DNA of 64,000 nt from Telopea speciosissima. Its lineage: Eukaryota > Streptophyta > Magnoliopsida > Proteales > Proteaceae. Below are positions 34,216 to 45,309 of the stretch, one piece after another. The DNA lies in NCBI RefSeq assembly GCF_018873765.1, contig NC_057916.1, positions 24,537,001 through 24,601,000 on the forward strand, given 5' to 3'. How positions within the stretch are numbered: position 1 is the stretch's first letter; each line of letters starts with the position of its first letter. The position numbers and the translations under genes are program-made. The notes below the pieces were generated by a model. The model was not told where the DNA came from, searched no databases, and saw only the letters and a program-made list of their open reading frames with translations.

Positions 34216-35405
34216 TGGGGATCTCTCTTTCTTTTTTGTCTAAGTAAAGAAAAATCAGAGCAATGCCGCAAGGGCTACAAACTACAAGGCAAAGAGAAAG
34301 TCTTTTAGTTCGGGGTTGGGGTTGGTAGAAATCAATTTATTCATTGCCACATAAAGAACTTGTAATTGTGGATTACAAGATTCCATCAACCACTGGCCGG
34401 GGGAGTTTTTTCGGTATAGAGAGGGACGGGGGAGGCCGGCTCTTTTAGAGGTAGCTTGTGATATGTACTAATTAAGAGGCTTGGGTGACCGAACCCGAGC
34501 ATGCTTATTGGATTCCCTCTTTGTCCTAATCCATTTTATTGTGGATTAGGGTTGATAAGTAAGAAAATTAATATTCATAAAGATATATCGACTTTGTACC
34601 TTTATAGATGGATAAATAGATAATGGATGTACCCCTACACATTGCATACTAAGGTTTAATTTAGGCATCCAATATTGAAAGCAAATTAATGATCCAAATC
34701 CAAAGCATGATCGAGTGGAGATAACCCTAATTAAGGATTATGAAATTTATAATTAATTCTTCACATGCATATATATATATATAGTTTTATTTATTGGCCT
34801 CTTTACCCTAATAATTAAGGGGGTCATTGGCCTCTTACTATAATCAGAGGGCCACAACGTGTTACATGCCCAAAACCAAATACGTCATCTCTCAATATAT
34901 ATATTTCCATTAACCCCCGTGCTTCTTATTATCTTATAAATAAGAGGATTGAGATCACAGACCCACCCCCAGAGAGAGAGAGAGAGAGAGGGGTTTGGTC
35001 ACAGGTTGGTTGGATGCGTACGTAAACTCTGACTCAATTTTCAGTTCATCACTACTTGTAAAACCGAAAATGGTTTTTTCATTAACTTTTCCTTATTTAA
35101 TTTGTTCCATTTGATGATGAGGTAGCTATAGCTAGCGTTTCATCAAACAGATAGATATACTTGGAGCTAATTGGATTATGGATAACAACAACTTCTTTAA
35201 AGAGTAATTCGCCAAAACAAAGACGTCATTCTGACCATACTTCATGTGGGGTTCGAGTTGTCTCTTCTTGTAAGTTTCGAAACCTTTGAGTTTATCATCA
35301 TCATCAACTCCAACCTATCATCATCATCTCTCATCACCACTCTCTGTCTCTCTCTGTCTCTCTCATTCGTTACAAATTGTTAATTAATTCTGAAGAATGA
35401 TTAAA
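34215..35405. other. gene-free stretch
   Basis: AT-rich DNA with (TA)n at 34770-34783 and (AG)n at 34973-34990. ATC and TCTG microsatellite-like stretches lie at 35298-35360. No coding frame. Confidence 0.4.
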
Positions 35406-35407
35406 CT

Positions 35408-35897
35408 TGTTAGAAAAACAACATCCACAATGGCGATTTTATAGAAGAAAATTGAAGAGAAAGAATAATCACACATGACAAGATTTACGCGGTTCACCCT
35501 CAAGTAGGAAGACTACATCCATGGCCGAGCGATAGAACGATTCCATTACTTTTGTGAAACAAAATACAAATCCTCAATCTCACATCTTTCAAAGAGATAA
35601 CAATATTATATAAGAAAACCTTAACATAAAAAGTACAAAACTTTGCCCCTAAAGACCCACCTGGTCTGATTCGGACCTGAACCAACATATGATCAAAATA
35701 CATATCAAATCGCAGATCTTGACGATTAGGCCATTCTGACGTATTTCGAAAATGAAGCAATTCGTCAAAGAATCACCACAACACTTTCTGGATTGAAATC
35801 AAACCTTCACCAATAACAATCTAACTAATTACTATCCTCTCTCTCACTGTAGAGTCTCTTCATCTTTTGCACTTTCAATTGGGTCGATTCCCCAACA
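35408..35897 (-). mobile_element. copia-type LTR with adjacent polypurine-like tract
   Basis: 490 bp with plus-strand ends TGTTAGAAAAACAAC and TTCCCCAACA, so on the minus strand it starts TGTTGGGGAATCG and ends in TTCTAACA. It carries a TATATAAT box at about 35609 (minus strand). Directly upstream on that strand is AACATAGGTGGACAA, resembling a copia polypurine tract, so this may be a 3' LTR with its internal region lost. The 5-bp flanks (AAACT, TTGTC) do not match. Confidence 0.6.
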
Positions 35898-36639
35898 TTG
35901 TCCACCTATGTTATTCCAAAAATCTCTTTAAAAAGAAAGAGAAGAAGAACCAAAATAATTAAAGTATGGGGGAACATATATATGGGAGCAGGTCACTTTT
36001 ATATTAAGTGCTTCAGATACAAAAACTCTATGGACCACAACAAACGTGAAAGGAATCGAACTGTGTCTGAAAATTTGAACAGTATTCAAGGTTTACACTG
36101 CAACTTGTCTTCATCACACACAGAAATTAATCTAGAGAGAAAGAAAGATTAACTTTTGATTTGCAGATAGTTAATAAAACTAAGAATGTGTTAAGCTTTT
36201 ATTCAATAACTAGTTGGGGGGCAGCACATGCATTGCATGTGATCACACAGACAAAAAATAAAATGAGAATAGCAGGTTAGTGTGAGATAGATGATGAAGA
36301 GGATATATGATGAGGAGAATAAGGTAGAGATACTGAGAAACTAGCTTGTTCCATTCTTTTTTGTTTTTTTAAGAGAATTAATCATTTATTAATCCCCCCC
36401 CCCCCCCTCTCTCTCTTTGTCTTTATGAAATATATATATACTTATTAGAAGAAACATATATAATACTCATGTATGTTTCTTATTCTATTAATCAACTTGA
36501 AGGAAAGATATTTTATAAAAAATTAACATTGAAGGGAACGAGCTAGGGAAAAAAACATAAATTAAAGAGAAGAAAGCCCAAAGGTCAAAAGCTCTAACAT
36601 TGGAAAGAAAAAACAAAAGAAGAAAAAAATATATATATG

Positions 36640-36950
36640 CCTGTTTATCCCTTTCAGTTCCCCAATCCCCTAACAAGGGGGCATAATGACCATTCTATCC
36701 CTATTTGAACATTGTTCGGATGGGATTTATCGGATCTTTGTCCCCTTCAGTTCGTCCAATGCCTCTAATAAAAGGGGGCAATGACCACCCTACCCCTGCT
36801 CGAACACTCTACCGGTGGGGTCTACCCCCTTATTCTGGGGTAATGGGCCGGATAGGGACTGGAGGAGATAATTTTCTAGTTATCGAGGGATTGGAGAACT
36901 AGGCGGGCAGGGAACTGGAGGAAATGATTTTCCCCATATAGGCCTTGATA
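36640..36950. mobile_element. nested foldbacks of the CCAGTTCCC family
   Basis: An outer copy begins at about 36648 (TTATCCCTTTCAGTTCCCC) and resumes at about 36880-36945 (ATTGGAGAACTAGGCGGGC ... GGAGGAAATGATTTTCC). It is interrupted by an inner copy at about 36733-36879 with the complete arm-core-arm order and TACCCCTGCTCGAACACTC core. A 9-bp duplication around the inner copy (GATTTATCG / TAGTTATCG) has two mismatches. Confidence 0.6.
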
Positions 36951-37689
36951 GAGTTTGAAAACAAATGGAATTTGAATTGTCCTCACACCTTATCTGGTGG
37001 TTTCGGATATCTTGTATTTATAAACAATTTTAAACTTCTTTGTGACTGTTACAAGAGATAGAGATATACATGAGTTTGTTATCTACAAACTAGGAGAGAG
37101 ACGTTTGAAGAGTTTTGTTGTTTGAAGACTCTTCTTTTGAATCCTTGGGTGACCGTTGAGATTGTGCGTTATCAGACCTAAAACAAAAGGATAAGATTTT
37201 TGGGTACCAGTTAATGCAATAATTATAATTACACCAAATATTATTAATTAGCATTATCTCTCTTATCTCTCTCCTCATATGAAATGACCTTTCTACCTTT
37301 CTTATGTACGAAAGAGTTTCATTGCTTTTCATTAATGTGTTCCCCTATACCATTTGCTTAGAGAACCTTCTCCCTAAAAACAAATGCTAAATTGAAAAAG
37401 AACTGAATAGTAAAGATGTGAATGAAACACGACAGTCTTACCAAAATAAAAAAGAAAGAATGAAACATAACAACACCTAATTAAAATAGAGTCTATTTTA
37501 AACTTTGTGCTCGCACCACTCCATTTTCTATACACTATAGGAAATATAGAATTCCACTATATGCTTTTTTTATCTTTTTAGTTTTTGGTAAGGGATACCC
37601 CATCATGTAAAGGAGGGATTCAATCCTGGATCGATCAGCTCTAAAACTAGCATGTGAGCTTAATTACTACCTGAGCAAGTTGACACCAG

Positions 37690-37884
37690 ATCTTTATCAT
37701 CTCAATTACACTGTTCGTACTTGACGTCAAGTACATCTAACAGAGGAGGTAGAAATGATTATCCTACCCCCTGCCCAAACACGTTGCCCGAGATGGGGTT
37801 CATATGGGGTCCACCTACCTCTATTAGAAGTACTTGACATCAAGTACATGCAGTCTAGTTGAGAGGATTAGACTATTTGCTTTT
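37690..37884. mobile_element. foldback of the CCAGTTCCC family with exchanged arms
   Basis: Starts ATCTTTATCATCTC like the 42439 element and has the same core (CCCCTGCCCAAACACG, GATGGGGT, GGTCCACC). Both arms instead contain GTACTTGACGTCAAGTAC / GTACTTGACATCAAGTAC, itself a palindrome. No clear target duplication. Confidence 0.6.
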
Positions 37885-37889
37885 AGTGA

Positions 37890-40100
37890 AGAAAATCGCA
37901 TTTATGTTGATGTCCTTGCATATCTTCTCATTGGTCTTCACACTGGTTTTATTCATTCTTTTGTTGTGAATGTGAAAACATAAAAGTTTCACTGAACACC
38001 TAAAATAAGGCCAAATCGAATACAAATCGAGTCAAAAGTCAAAATTGAATAAAAATTGAAATTGAACCATACTGTTTTGGTTAGGTTCTGGTTTAAAAAC
38101 ACATGCTCCTATTTAGTTTTGGTTTCCACATGTCATATCTTGAACTGAAACCAAACCAAAATCGAACGGATTGACACCCTTGATTGGGATTGACCACATT
38201 AATTAGCCTCCAATAAACATGGCTCGTGTAGAGAAGCCATATATACCAACAATCGAGGAATAAACATGATAATAACCCTAATTATAAGAAAATAGTGTAC
38301 TAATCTTAGTTTACTCTATACTGGCTTTTGCTATTTGACTTTGGCCTTTTTGTGGTTGCAACAAACGAGGAAAGACATCATCCATTTATTGGTCAAATTT
38401 TTGTTGCACCCTAATAATACTTAGCCTATGCCTGTGTGTGTATGGAGAGAGAGAGAGAGAAGCTTGCTTAGCTAATAATCCTTTGTGTTTAAGCCATGAC
38501 CAAGGCTTAGAAGTTGGAACCTGTCTTAGTTTAGGCCTTCAGGGCTTTTTTATTTGTTAACTAAAATGGAAGTCAACAATTAGTTTAATCTTAATCTTAA
38601 AATTGAGTTTAGCATCAAAATTAGCAGCGAAGGACTTATAATCTTTGGAGGTGAAGTCAGAAGTGTTTATTCTGATGGGATATGGCGGTGATGTTTTTGT
38701 GGTCTAAGAATTCATAAAAATAAAAAGATAAAACAACCCATGAGAAAAAGAAAGGAGAAAAAAAAAAAATTTGGGTGGCGAGAAAGTACTCATATGTATA
38801 TAAACAAAGAAACCACGGGGATCATTCAAAGCCACCTTACCCACTTGCACCCCAACTTGCAAGGCTCCATCTTTTTCTGCTTCTAAAAACTTGAAAAAAG
38901 GAAAAAAAAAAAGGATTTTTGTTTGTTTGGAGAGGAGACCAAACAACAAAGAAATAAAGGGACAAAGAGAAACGTCTCCAACTTGCAATTCTTTTTGCCA
39001 ACCAAGTTGAGTTATCATAAGTCAAGTTGCAAGAGTAGCTGGTGATTCTTATTACACATTTTTATTATTTTAATGCAACATGTATATATGGCCCCCTTCT
39101 TCCCGCATGCATGGACTCTACTCATGGGGGTAGATATGACAATTTCAATGTTCTTACACTTGGACTTTATGTATCTCCATAACTAAATTTAGAAAGAGAG
39201 TTTTCTATACTGAAGCAAGGTCCAATGCAGGGCCAACAAGGACAGGATTTCTGTCTTTCATGGAGGGTAAGATGGTTATTTCATATGGGCTTATATCCGG
39301 GCATGACCCACACTCCGCGAACAAACTCCTTTTTCCTTCTAAGTTTATCCCAAAGGTTTAATCCATGGACGGAGAGTCAATATTACTCTACCACTTATTA
39401 GATAAACTTTTGAAATACCTTTCACTATTCCTAAGAATGTAGATCAAGTTCTCGTATAAGAACCATTCTCGTACACCCTTAAGCGCACATAAGGAATCCA
39501 AACAAAACTCGGCCCTATTGCAAAATATATGAAAGTTGCTCACATACTAATAATCAAGATTTTTTGCTTTAAATTTTCTAGAGATTGGAAAATTAAATAA
39601 TTACTTGATCTAAGACCCACGAACTATAAAATTCTTGATTAAGAATTTACTTATTTCTTAGTATGGAATGACAGATTAAACTAGAGGTAAAATATAAGAA
39701 AATTGATTCTTGAGCCACACAAGCTGTACATATTTTATTCGAAGAAGAAATTAATGGAGGTTCTTGGCAAGTAGGGATTCTTTATTACCCTTTCAATGTA
39801 AACCTTTCAGAGAATTCTGTAAATGTGTTTTCTCATTAGTGAGAATTGAAGCAATTCACATTGCAAAGAAATCCAATCCAGAGAAAGAAATGCCCAATTC
39901 CAATCCAATACAGAGAAGAGAAAAGGATATATATAATATAGGAAGAATTCACAGTGATCTAATGGTCGGTCTACAGTACAGCCATTATTATAAATTAAAG
40001 AAAGAAATTACAGACAACAAGGCCAAAAAAAAGGAAACCATAATTCACGAAGATGGTGGTGGTGGCGACGCATTGACGCTGATTTAAAATAAATTTAAAC
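37890..40100. other. gene-free stretch
   Basis: AT-rich, with (GA)n at 38447-38460. The longest frames are low complexity (Phe/Leu-rich on the minus strand at 38704-39018) and do not look coding. Confidence 0.4.
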
Positions 40101-40340
40101 AAAAAAACAGAGTTCCGGTGAATCCAACAAACGATCGTCGGACGGACGGCAACGATCGGCATCGTCACCGTCACCGACGTTCTTTGGCAATCATTGTCGA
40201 AGCATCAAAACCTGCGAGATTGCAGGTGTGAAGGCAAAACCCATCAACCGATCATGTTATCGCAATCAATGTCGATCGCAATCACATTTGGGGAAAAAAA
40301 CCACCAAAACCAAAAGACAAGAGAAGAAGAGAAGAGATAG

Positions 40341-41006
40341 CTATTGAGATGATCGATTGCTTCTGGCTAAGTTCTCGGCGATCTGAGCCAACGATTGTAG
40401 ATTGCAGCGAACGATTGTGTCTACAAACATACAGGTATCTTCCTTCGTGTTCCCGGAGGGAATATCAACGACGTACGATTCAACGACCATCGTTCCTGAA
40501 CCGTTCGATGAAGGATGTAGAGTCGTCACAGATCGGTAATTTGCAAGGCGATGATCACCACCGACAACGCTGAAGCTGAGGATGTGACGTTCATCGTCGA
40601 GGATCTCAAGCCGTTCTGTGCTGGTGGCAGCGGGAAGACCCGACACCACTTGGACTTCTCTGAGGGTTCCAACATCGCCGTTCCCTACGATGACGTGACA
40701 GCTCTTCAGGAAGTGTTTGTAGGCTTGAGGGTTGTCGAAGCGGCGGACGACTGACCATACGGTGGATTCAGAGGCGGCGATGTGCTGGACGACGGCGGAG
40801 GAACACTGGTTGAGTCCCACTGTATGGGTGTGATGGCGTGCGACGGTTTCCGGTGCGGAGACTGGACAACAAGCTATCATACGTCGGTGGAGGGTGGCGC
40901 CGGTGGCTATGGCGGTGGTTTGGGGTTGCTTGTGGCAGTGAGAGATCATGTTTGTGTTATTGATTCTATGAACTTGAAGGGCTGATTTGGGAGGTGTTGT
41001 GGGCAT
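40341..41006 (-). CDS. PYL4: abscisic acid receptor, PYR/PYL/RCAR subfamily II (PYL4/5/6-like)
   Basis: A single exon of 221 aa with a START-like (Bet v 1 fold) ABA pocket. ABA-contact and switch features are present: K97 in AYKHFLKSC (the carboxylate-binding Lys), gate loop SGLPA (122-126), latch HRL (152-154) in GGDHRLANYRSV, and the C-terminal helix MFVDTIVRCNLQSLAQIAEN. Known PYLs in the cytosol and nucleus bind ABA through these loops and inhibit clade A PP2Cs, releasing SnRK2 kinases. The N-terminal extension before HTVGLNQ (about 60 residues, His/Thr-rich) and the absence of introns fit the PYL4/5/6 group. Which of the three cannot be decided. I use the ATG at 41006 because it gives MPT, as in PYL6-like proteins, and a TATA box lies about 140 bp upstream. 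Codons are GC-richer than the surroundings, usual for intronless PYLs. Confidence 0.93.
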   Translation of the reverse strand: MPTTPPKSALQVHRINNTNMISHCHKQPQTTAIATGATLHRRMIACCPVSAPETVARHHTHTVGLNQCSSAVVQHIAASESTVWSVVRRFDNPQAYKHFLKSCHVIVGNGDVGTLREVQVVSGLPAATSTERLEILDDERHILSFSVVGGDHRLANYRSVTTLHPSSNGSGTMVVESYVVDIPSGNTKEDTCMFVDTIVRCNLQSLAQIAENLARSNRSSQ

Positions 41007-41144
41007 TTTATTGCTTGCCTTTGCGTGAATACTTTTCTTTCCCTTTTGGTTGAATCTCTTAATAGAAAGAAGGAGAGATTGAGGAGAAGAGATGGGATTG
41101 AGAAGCTTTTGGGTTTTGGGGTTTATGGATTGCGTCTACACTCT

Positions 41145-41152
41145 TTTATATA
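41145..41152 (-). promoter_or_regulatory. TATA box of the PYL gene
   Basis: On the minus strand CTCATATATAAAAGAG lies about 140 bp upstream of the ATG, leaving room for a 5' UTR of about 100 nt. No ACGTG core (ABRE) was noticed nearby. Confidence 0.6.
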
Positions 41153-41190
41153 TGAGATGTTTGAATCACTTAAATAAACTTTAGAATTTT

Positions 41191-41217
41191 GATATAGAGA
41201 GAGAGAGAGAGAGAGAG
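41191..41217. repeat. (GA)n microsatellite upstream of PYL
   Basis: Thirteen or so GA units about 40 bp upstream of the PYL TATA box. GA/CT repeats are common in plant promoters. Confidence 0.7.
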
Positions 41218-41609
41218 GTGGTTTTGGACTTTTCGAACGTTCGTCTTTATTTTTTTTCTATTTCTTTTGTTGTCTTTCATGATATTATGGCCTTATGGGA
41301 GTGGGAAGAAAGAGAAAGAAAGAGAGAGCGGTGGTTGGCTTGTTAAGGAGTTTATTTATTTATTTCATCTTGGTGGAAGTGGGTTAATTTAAAGTTCATG
41401 TGGGTGTTATTAACTCTAAAAAATATGTTCATGTGGGTAATAAGATAGAACTTAATTTTTTTACCAAAGTTACTAAAATAGCCTCATCTGTACAAGTTAA
41501 GTTGAATTTACAATATTAACTCTAAGATATTCTACAACTTGTCACTAGAAATCACTAGAAAAATAGTAATAGGGAAATGAGAGTGGAGCTAGAGTCCCCC
41601 CCCCCCACT

Positions 41610-41745
41610 TGAATTGTTCGATACGTATCAGTGTTATCGGAGACTAATACTAATACGATACTTTCACTTTACACTTGATTGGTATCGATCGAGACTATAC
41701 AGACACTGATACCGATACTTATATTAATCTTGTGTCCCATACCCT
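41610..41745. repeat. decayed MITE of the GGTATCG family
   Basis: GATACGTATCAGTGTTATCGG and ACACTGATACCGATAC share motifs with the element at 48490-48738. The edges are unclear. Confidence 0.35.
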
Positions 41746-42438
41746 CACAGATGCTCCTCAACTTTCGTTTCTCTCATCTTCTGTAGAAGGGTTTTTTTTT
41801 TTTTTTTTTGATAAAAGAAATGAGAGGATCTTTACACCACTAGAACACACTTACACCACTAAAACACACTTATGTTGATTCCCCACTAATCATATTGCAG
41901 AGAGTAACAATATCATAATGGATGGATGTATTCTCCAATGGAAATGCTATTAACGTACGATCTCTCAAATTGCAATTGGATTAGAAAACAAGTGGACGTC
42001 CACTTAATATGTTGGCTTTTTACATCAAAGTGAATTCAAATTAGAGTATTCAAAACAAACCTATTTCAATTATATATATATACACCTAAAAAGAATGTAT
42101 TCTCCCATGGAAACATGCTCATCGTGGTAGTTCCCCAACTATGGATGGATTAGACAACAAGTTGTTGTACACTTATTCTAATCTAACTTAGAGAGGGAAG
42201 CTATGGAGTGTTGTTCCAAGAGAGACCTTCAATTATCTCTTAATAAATATTTTATTTTTAATCAAGTTGCTAATCCTTCAGTTTTTTTTTTACAAAGTTG
42301 TACATCCCACTTGCATTAGAGTAAAACTTTTTCTAGGAAACACGAAAAAAAAGAACTAGATTATGTATGGAGGAACAAGAAAGATATTTATTATTAGAAT
42401 ATGAAAAAAACAGAATGCTGCCAGATTATGTGGCACCT

Positions 42439-42617
42439 GGGATCTTTATCATCTCCAGTTTGCTGACCGGCCCAGTTCCCCAGTTCCTCTAATAAAGGGG
42501 GGCTGAAATGACCTCTCTACCCATGCCCAAACACCCTGCTCGGATGGGGTCCACCATCCCCCTATTAGAGGAACTGGGGAACTGGGTCGGTCAGCAAACT
42601 GGAGGTGATAATTTTCC
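42439..42617. mobile_element. foldback MITE, Mutator-like (CCAGTTCCC family, best copy)
   Basis: 179 bp. Arms of about 50 bp: left TATCATCTCCAGTTTGCTGA, right reverse complement TATCACCTCCAGTTTGCTGA, both continuing CCGRCCCAGTTCCCCAG and TTCCTCTAATA. The core is ACCCATGCCCAAACACCCTG / GGATGGGGTCCACC. Flanked by a perfect 9-bp duplication GTGGCACCT (42430-42438 and 42618-42626). Confidence 0.92.
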
Positions 42618-42639
42618 GTGGCACCTATGCCTAGATACT

Positions 42640-42722
42640 AGAAGGGCAAAATGACCATTCCCATGCAGTCTCATTGGTCCCCACACTGGTGCAGGAGCTA
42701 CATAATTTGGCAGCGATCTCCC
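42640..42722. repeat. single foldback arm (GTAGCTCCT family)
   Basis: TCATTGGTCCCCACACTGGTG followed by CAGGAGCTACATAATTTGGCAGCG is the right arm of the 21025 family. The left arm is not present. Confidence 0.4.
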
Positions 42723-43022
42723 TCCCTTAGAATATACAATTAATAAAGGTAACAAATTGCATTACTAGGGATGGGGGCAGCCGGCAGCCTGTCACAGCTA
42801 CACATGCCTATGAGGGGTATGTAAATCATTAGAAAGATTTGCGGGCAGTTTTGTAATTTTAAAAGAAATGCATGGATATTTATTGGAATTATTGGAAAAG
42901 TAAATCAAATAAATTAGCAAATGGACTACCCACTTGCAACTTGCAAGAGCCGTAAGCTGGTGGATAAGATGATAAAGCCTTCCCTCCTTGGGGTTTTATC
43001 TGTTTTATTTAAAGAGAAAAAA

Positions 43023-43097
43023 AGAAAAGAAGAAGAAGAAGAAGAAGAAGAAGAAGAAGCAGAAGAAAGCCTCTCAGAGAAAGAGAGAGAGAGCAAG
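43023..43097. repeat. (GAA)n and (GA)n microsatellite
   Basis: A run of about 13 GAA/AAG triplets followed by GA units. The two frames through it (poly-Glu and poly-Lys) are artefacts of the repeat. Confidence 0.8.
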
Positions 43098-43350
43098 TGG
43101 GAGGAGAAGAAAATTTAGGCATTTCTTCCTCCACATGTCCCGCCAAAGTAGACGCGGTTTCACCCTTTCTTTATTAAATGTTACTCTGGGGTTATGGTTT
43201 CAATCTTTATTTGAAATAAAATAAAAATAATTTCATAATTGTTTTTATAACTTTTTATCAACTTTAACGTGTCACTGTATGGTCTCATTTATGATCTTTC
43301 TCTAATTTTTTTTTTTTCAATTTCTCTTTCTCAGTTTTCTCAAGTCTCAA

Positions 43351-43417
43351 CCACTTGAGAACCCTTCTACCCCCACAAAAAAAAAAAAAAAAAAAAAAAA
43401 AATCCACTTGAGAACCC
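43351..43417 (+). repeat. tail-only retroposon scar
   Basis: A perfect 14-bp duplication CCACTTGAGAACCC (43351-43364 and 43404-43417) encloses 39 bp: TTCTACCCCCAC plus about 26 A and a final T. It is the longest tail among the scars. Confidence 0.78.
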
Positions 43418-43620
43418 CACTTGGAAGAGATGAGCTAGGCTCGAGACTTGAGAATTGTAGAACCCTAAACGATGTACTATCTTACCAACTACTTTAAAGT
43501 AAAATACTCTTCTCTGCAACTTGTTAATAATATCCCCTGGGAAGTAGAATTTTTTTTTTTTTTCCTTTATTGACCAATTTGGGATGAAATTTCGAAGAAT
43601 TTTCTTGGGTTATTTATATA

Positions 43621-44839
43621 AGATAATTTATTATGAATGAATCAAAATTTGAAGTTATAGCAAATGAGGTTTGTTTCTCAACTTTTTCAAGGACTACGAC
43701 GGCTAACTAGTTATATTGCAAAAACAGAATTATGCGGGAAATCGCTAATTGAAATATAAAAGAATCCAAGGGTAGGGAGAAGGATGCGTAAAAAGTAGGG
43801 AAGTGAGAAAGAATGTAAGAGAGAAAAAAGAAGAAAACTAACATAGAAGCTTAAGTACTTTCATTTTCCAAGAGGAGAGCTCAACATCAATTGCAAAGTG
43901 CACAAATTCCTTGAAGGGTCCAAAAAGAACTTTGAAATCTAAAGTTACATTCAAATTGCGCACTTAAAATTAAATTTCATAATACAAAAAGAAGAATAAT
44001 AATGATTTGAGAAGAATGTGGTCACAATGTTAAGTAGTTGTCCATTATCACATTATAATTTCACCAACAATCTCATAACTTTGTATTTATTTGATTGGCC
44101 AATATATTCAATAATTTAGAGAAAATTTTATTGAAGTGTCTAATCTAAAAGCTTAAGTTTTAGGTGGAGAGACCCAAATAATATAAGGTATTGAAAGTCT
44201 CAAGGTTTTTTCGTTGTATGAGTATTCTCAACAATATTTATCGTTCTCTATAAAACCATTGGCTACTTGAACCATATTGAAACAAATTATCAGATCAAGC
44301 ATTTCAATGATATAGTCCAACCAAAACTCTATATAGCCAAAACAAATAAAAATTATATATATGGGAATTCTCTTATATTATGCTTTTGGTCTTCTTTTCT
44401 TAAATTATATCACTTTACATTATTTTGCATCAATATTTGTTTATTAAATTTCATTTTACTTTTGCATTCAAATCCCTTGGGTTTGAAAATTAAACTAAAA
44501 TGTATCACTATTAAATATAGTATGAAATTTAATTTAAGGCTTAAATTTAAGATTTAATGGAGTTTAATAGTTTCATAGGGTTTTGAATATGCTAGCTAGA
44601 GAAGGAAGAGATAAGACAGAAATTAAGAAGAAGAATAAGGACAGTTTTAGAGGATGGTTCATAACTAATATCTCAAATTAAGGGTCAAGAGGTGTCTTCT
44701 TGTGTGACAGAGTCTATCTCCTCCTTCATGATAATATGAATTTATGTCAACTCTCTCTCTCTCTCTCTCTCTCCCTCCTTATTCGTGCATAGCACAAAAT
44801 GATCACGTACATTGCATCAAGTAGTAAAATAAATAAATT
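43621..44839. repeat. segmental duplication, copy 1 (empty site)
   Basis: About 1.2 kb that recurs in direct orientation at 52904-55179 with roughly 90% or more visual identity. Examples are the shared GGCTAACTAGTTATATTGC, CATTTGCACACTT-type text and GGATGGTTCATAACTAATA. At 44092-44111 it preserves the uninterrupted site TTTGATTGGCCAATATATTC, which is split by an insertion in copy 2. No gene is recognised in it. Confidence 0.85.
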
Positions 44840-45189
44840 CATGATGTAAGAGATAAAAAATAATTAAACTAATGCCTACTTGTAGAATCAATTTAAGTGA
44901 CCTAACTAAAATAAGCTCTACAAATACCATGTTGACTCCTCTTCACTATGATGTCAAAGTACTTTAACTCAAAGATTTTGTTGTTTGTTTTAAGAAATTA
45001 TTATTTTTTTATGCTTTAGGATAATACTCTTTTTTGGGGGTTTAAAGTTCTACTTTAAGATTGCAATTCTATTTTTAAGCCACTCAACTTGACAAGCTGG
45101 TTTCAAGGAAGCTTGATAGAATTATGAAAGTTATTCCATGTGCCCACAGACAAATCTCCATTGAATATATAGGTAATATTATAATAACT

Positions 45190-45292
45190 CTTTTTTTTTT
45201 TTTTTTTTTAAGATAGGTTCGAAAGAGAATTGAACTCATGACCTCTTAATTGTGAGGTATTAGTTATTGCCAACTGAGCAACCTTTATTTCT
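45190..45292 (-). repeat. tRNA-derived SINE with poly(A) tail
   Basis: Minus strand: AAAGGTTGCTCAGTTGGCAA (A box), a hairpin ACCTC...GAGGT, ATGAGTTCAATTCTC (B box), a short AACCTATCTT and then about 18 A (poly(T) at 45191-45209). It is little more than a tRNA-like body and a tail. It lies next to the copia remnant. Confidence 0.65.
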
Positions 45293-45309
45293 AGTTAGGT
45301 TCAACATGC

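Noticed and set aside
35500..35760. 86-codon minus-strand frame
   Set aside because: It lies wholly inside the copia-type LTR, which is non-coding.
40349..40985. Three plus-strand frames opposite PYL
   Set aside because: Antisense shadows of a strongly conserved single-exon gene.
42921..43224. Poly-Glu and poly-Lys frames
   Set aside because: Translation of a GAA/GA microsatellite.
44267..44557. 96-codon frame in duplication copy 1
   Set aside because: Very AT-rich composition. Copy 2 has indels in this stretch that shift the frame, so there is no sign of coding constraint.
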